From Magicicada septendecula (Eukaryota; Arthropoda; Insecta; Hemiptera; Cicadidae), in NCBI GenBank assembly GCA_034769895.1, contig CM068368.1, positions 688,773,877-688,837,876 of the forward strand: DNA of 64,000 nt. Reading direction: 5' to 3'. The notes under the pieces were generated by a model. That model was not told the DNA's origin. It saw nothing but the letters and a program-made list of their open reading frames with translations, and ran no database searches. Below are positions 60,707 to 64,000 of the stretch, piece after piece. The position numbers and the translations under genes were made by a program. Within the stretch, counting starts at the first letter, position 1. Each line of letters begins with the position of its first letter.

Positions 60707-61105
60707 TCAGCCTCCATCGTCAAAAATTAGTCTGGTCTTTATGTAACACTTTTCAATTTTATTGATACGCCACATATGGTTATTTTTTGTTTTATAACCA
60801 CAAGAACTTATTTTTTCCATTGTACCAAAACAATAATCTATAGGGTTACCCCCCAAAATTATCTTATCATAAATCAAGTTGACATCAGTATTATTTGTAA
60901 AGTCTCCGTCAGTGTTTTTTGTTATTACCATTGCATTATTATTACCATATTCTGCTACTATAGGTTCATTAACAGGCAAATATTTGTCATCAATATACAC
61001 ATTGTTTGTCACACAAGGTATGTTTTTAATTCTACCAGTTCTCTCACTATTTAAACTCTGTATTAACTCTTCATAATCTCTCTTCCCCTTAAATATTTCT
61101 ACCAT
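60707..61105 (-). CDS. ORF2, unknown protein (I17)
   Basis: 132 aa, open, GGNPIDY form. Its unit has no 5' LTR and only part of ORF1, so expression from the element's own promoter is unlikely. Confidence 0.45.
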   Translation of the reverse strand: MVEIFKGKRDYEELIQSLNSERTGRIKNIPCVTNNVYIDDKYLPVNEPIVAEYGNNNAMVITKNTDGDFTNNTDVNLIYDKIILGGNPIDYCFGTMEKISSCGYKTKNNHMWRINKIEKCYIKTRLIFDDGG

Positions 61106-61670
61106 TCTCTCTCTCTCTCATAATCACTTTCATCACCACAACATTTCATAATCTCACTCCATCCAGAGGGCAACACAACATTATTACAACATCTGGCTTT
61201 ACCAGATACACAAAAATAATTTCTTTGACATTTAAAAGACCTTTTGTCTTCTACAGAAACTAACGAGGAACCTTTGTCCTCCAACACTACTGGTGAAACC
61301 TTTTCTTCACCTATCTCACAAGAAAAATTTGCCCTCTTTTCACCCTCTACACTTAAACTGTCTTCACACTCTCTCTCATTCTCATCGGCATTTGCTAACA
61401 ACACTTCATTACTAAACTCTACTTCAACAAAATCTTCCTTATCACTCTCAACATTAATCTCCTTGTTCTCTACTACCACGTTTTTACACATATCATTATA
61501 ATTCTGATTTGTTTTACATTCAAAATTTTCGATTACCTTTTGTATTTGTTTATCAATTTTTTCTGACACTTGTTCTTTAATAGTGTTGAAACATTCATCC
61601 ATCTCATTTAGACGTTTATTCATACTGATTTCGAACTTAACATTTTGTGTATTCATTTCACATAAACGCT
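61099..61670 (-). pseudogene. ORF1 truncated at the array edge (I17)
   Basis: Residues 101-289 remain; the first 100 codons, leader, primer binding site and 5' LTR are missing. F238S is private. By chance the flank keeps the frame open upstream to an ATG at 61707, adding 13 foreign residues (202 codons in all). I regard this chimera as fortuitous. Confidence 0.65.
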
Positions 61671-62027
61671 GTAGCGTGACAGATATAAGCATAATATTGA
61701 ATGGCAATTGATCATTAGAATAATGAAGTTATAATATTTAAATTTGGAAGAAAGCATTAAGTTTAATATAAATAGATTGATTCATAGCAACTGTGGAAAG
61801 AAATCATTATTATAAAGAAAATACAAGTTAAAATAAAAGGAGTTACTAGTGATGAGTCATCCAAAACCAGTCTCATAACCAAAGGTTTTCAAGGTATAAC
61901 CCAGGAAGGTAAAATAGTAAATAACAAAGCAGTACACAATATGACCAAACCCACAACGAGGGAGAATAAATAAAAGAGAAACCCTAAAATAAGCCAAGAT
62001 CAACCAATACAGGTTGTGTATTTCTGA
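61671..62027. other. Flanking non-array DNA next to the break
   Basis: The repeat stops after AAACGCT at 61670 and unrelated AT-rich sequence begins (GTAGCGTGAC). No LTR end, target duplication or terminal inverted repeat is seen at the join. No gene found. Confidence 0.6.
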
Positions 62028-62165
62028 ATTAAAGAAGAAGATGGAGAAGATCCCAAGAAACCTGATGGCATCAAGAACAGATGGAGAAGATACCAGTCCC
62101 AGAAGGCAGGAGAAAAGAAGACTGAAGAAAGAAGAAGAGGGCAGCATCCTGAAGAAGATGTCATG
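62028..62165. repeat. Purine-rich (GAA/AGG-rich) patch
   Basis: The plus strand is mostly A and G here, with ATGGAGAAGAT occurring at 62041 and 62081 (40 bp apart). Small ORFs across it on both strands look like products of base bias: charged K/E/R-rich on plus (62014-62214), Phe/Leu/Ser-rich on minus (61857-62245). No known element recognised. Confidence 0.35.
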
Positions 62166-64000
62166 CTCTTATAAAAGACACCCAAATCCCTATATCCCCA
62201 AAATATATATCTAAAAACAAAAGTATAACGAAATAAAAACCACATGTATATAAATTTAAGAGAGAGAAGTGAACAAAGTAAAAGTTTCCTGTGAACTAAG
62301 ATGAAACAATAATATAGTACCCATGGAACAAATCTCCATTGAAAAAACGCTAACCAATTTATTATGTTAATAAGACTATACGACCATTTAGCATTAACAT
62401 AATATATAAGTGCAAAGTGAACCAGTGATAGTTTTGGGTATTATAAAAAATGAACCTTGTGTTTCATTCTTGGCAATCACAAACATTGGATGCAATGAAA
62501 TATGCATTTTTCAATGACTTAAAATATGTACGGTGACAATATGTTGTTCATAAGACATGAATCTGTTTAAAATAACATTTTTGTTTTACATGAAAAAAGA
62601 AAAACAGATTTCATAGTGCTTTGTGAACGGTTCATACTATTTATTTGTTAATGACAGGGTACAATTCCCCAAAGACAAGGTATAAAAGACTGTATAAAAA
62701 CTGTAAAATCCTACTTATAATAATAGTTAGAAATAAGAATATAAATATAAGGTTTTAATGTATATAGTACAAGAATGTTTAAAAATGTTTTAGATATAAG
62801 GCCATTTGTTTGGGTCTGAAACAACTAACATCAGAACTATAAAAATAATTACCACTTGTTAATAGTAGAGAGTAATTAAGATGTTAGTTAGTACAAAACC
62901 TTTGTTGTAAACCATATTTCCATGTTGGAAATGGGAATTTTGTTGCAAAATGTCTGATTTGAAGACAACCATTTATTTAAAAAAAATGTTCTTTATTTTG
63001 TGTTAACTATTGTTTGTATTGTAACCAATACTAATTGTTTTTGTGTAATTTGAAAACATGTTTAATTTATAATACTATTTGTAAAAAGTCAGAGAGGGTA
63101 TCACACATCATATATTGTTTGTAAATTATTTTGTAAGAAAAATTGTTAAAAAAAAATCATAGGCCAAAAGAATGGAAACCAAACTTCATCAAAACAGAGA
63201 AATTACTCATTTAAAAGCAAATAGACAAAAGGGGTTTAGACAAAATAAACTTGAGATCATGCCATATAATTGCACATACCATTTAGAGAGATTTTAATAA
63301 ATTATATTCAGAATTATAAATAAAAATAAAATGACTAAACTCAGAAATTTAGACATGGGAGTCATATATTTCAGAATAATGTTTCAGAATACAACTAATT
63401 CAATTAATTACCAGAAAATAAGGGAATAGGAACCTTTTAATACAATATAGGATTATTAATATTAAATATAACTGATAAAATGGCTGAATTTATATAATGA
63501 CAGGAAGTAAATTTTGATGTTTTGGACTCTTCAGAGTATACCCAAACTGAAAGTAAAATTACTATTTTTTGGACAGAAAACACTATAAAATGGCATTATT
63601 TAATCTGAAAATAACCAGAATGAACTGAAAGATTAATTTAAATCAAATCTAGTGAATAAAATTGACAAATAACCAAAGTTTAGGCATTCATATAGTGAAA
63701 TAGTAAAATGTACACAGGATGTGAAAATATTTTTGAACAATGTTAAGGATAATATTATATGGGCTAAGAGTTTAATTGAAACTGAAGGAAACAGTTAGTT
63801 AATTATTGGTAGTTGAACGGTTAACATGACATACGTTTAATTACGTGGATAACCTAACCTATAATCGTCATACAAGCGAGTGTATAGTGAGTTATTGTGA
63901 AATCGCGAGTGACTTGTAAAATACTTCTGAAACTATCATATTATAACAGAAACGATCAAGTAACACTCCATAACACAGAACAATATAAATCTACTCCGAA
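62166..64000. other. AT-rich intergenic DNA, nothing recognised
   Basis: No ORF of note, no RNA gene, no similarity to the array seen by eye. TATAAAAGAC occurs near 62170 and 62682. The last ~180 bp (from about 63820) has more CpG and a less biased base make-up than the rest and could be the start of a different sequence unit, but I cannot name it. Confidence 0.4.

Larger units (their letters stand above)
1..61670 (-). mobile_element. Tandem array of a non-autonomous LTR retroelement with shared LTRs
   Basis: Seen: the same ~3.61-kb unit recurs head to tail about 17 times, all in one orientation. Equivalent LTR starts are at 737, 4346, 7956, 11565, 15175, 18785, 22394, 26008, 29618, 33231, 36847, 40460, 44073, 47684, 51295, 54908 and 58522. 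Each internal region is bounded on both sides by an LTR that also serves the neighbouring copy; no two LTRs lie back to back and no target-site duplication separates copies. Known: a primer binding site just inside one LTR and a polypurine tract just inside the other define LTR retroelements, and both are present in every unit. No pol domain is found, so movement would need enzymes from another element. Inferred: the array grew by unequal recombination between shared LTRs or from a one-LTR circle. Superfamily (Ty3/Gypsy more likely than BEL/Pao) is unsure. Confidence 0.93.

Noticed and set aside
1-61670. CRISPR, rDNA or histone-type tandem cluster
   Set aside because: The repeat unit carries LTR ends, PBS and PPT and no rRNA or histone sequence; spacing and content do not fit CRISPR.
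1-61670. Assembly artefact duplicating one unit
   Set aside because: Units differ by substitutions, indels and homopolymer lengths in structured patterns, so most are real; exact copy number still needs spanning reads.
62014-62214. 66-codon charged plus-strand ORF in the flank
   Set aside because: K/E/R-rich from GAA-type sequence; no domain or promoter support.
61857-62245. Two Phe/Leu/Ser-rich minus-strand ORFs in the flank
   Set aside because: They run across the purine-rich patch and reflect its base bias; no conserved motif, overlapping frames.
63847-63863. AACCTAACCT, like the insect telomere repeat (CCTAA)n
   Set aside because: Only two copies, well within chance; no longer run nearby.

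Overview
The window looks like AT-rich arthropod (probably insect) nuclear DNA; the lineage is an inference from the element type, not proven. No bacterial-type genes, rRNA, tRNA genes or CRISPR are visible. Positions 1-61670 are one head-to-tail tandem array of a single LTR retroelement lying on the minus strand. The repeat period is about 3.61 kb. Each period is one 1119-1120 bp LTR plus one internal region of about 2.49 kb, and neighbouring copies share the LTR between them: LTR-internal-LTR-internal and so on. The window holds 17 LTRs, 16 complete internal regions (I1-I16), a partial one at the left edge (I0, cut by the window) and one truncated at the right end of the array (I17, 59642-61670). 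The array continues past the left edge.

Reading each unit 5'->3' on the minus strand: LTR (6-bp inverted termini TGTAAC/GTTACA, several GC-rich palindromes, a poly(A) signal, a splice-donor-like site); 2 nt; an 18-nt primer binding site that matches the 3' end of tRNA-Lys(UUU) exactly; a leader of about 146 nt; ORF1 (289 aa, coiled coil, Gag-like); ORF2 (132 aa, unknown), overlapping ORF1 by 7 nt in the -1 frame at a (GA)7 tract; about 1.06 kb without a credible ORF, ending in a strong UUCG-capped hairpin; a G7 polypurine tract; the next LTR. There is no protease, reverse transcriptase, RNase H or integrase, so the element must be non-autonomous. Its unit is exactly what a one-LTR circle would give, or what recombination between LTRs of adjacent copies would leave.

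The units are not identical. In the left block (about 1-22.4 kb) two unit types, A (ORF1 intact) and B (ORF1 with a 1-nt deletion), alternate with an exact 7219-bp period for much of the block. The right block (about 22.4-61.7 kb) has another type (C), with local sub-patterns, a nearly identical pair of neighbours (I13/I14) and variants that change step by step along the array. ORF1 is intact in 10 of 16 complete units and ORF2 is full length in 12 of 17 (one more is extended by a lost stop). This is the pattern of a satellite growing by unequal exchange or block duplication.

The array ends abruptly inside ORF1 at 61670. The remaining 2.3 kb (61671-64000) is AT-rich non-array DNA with no gene I can support, apart from a purine-rich patch at about 62028-62165.
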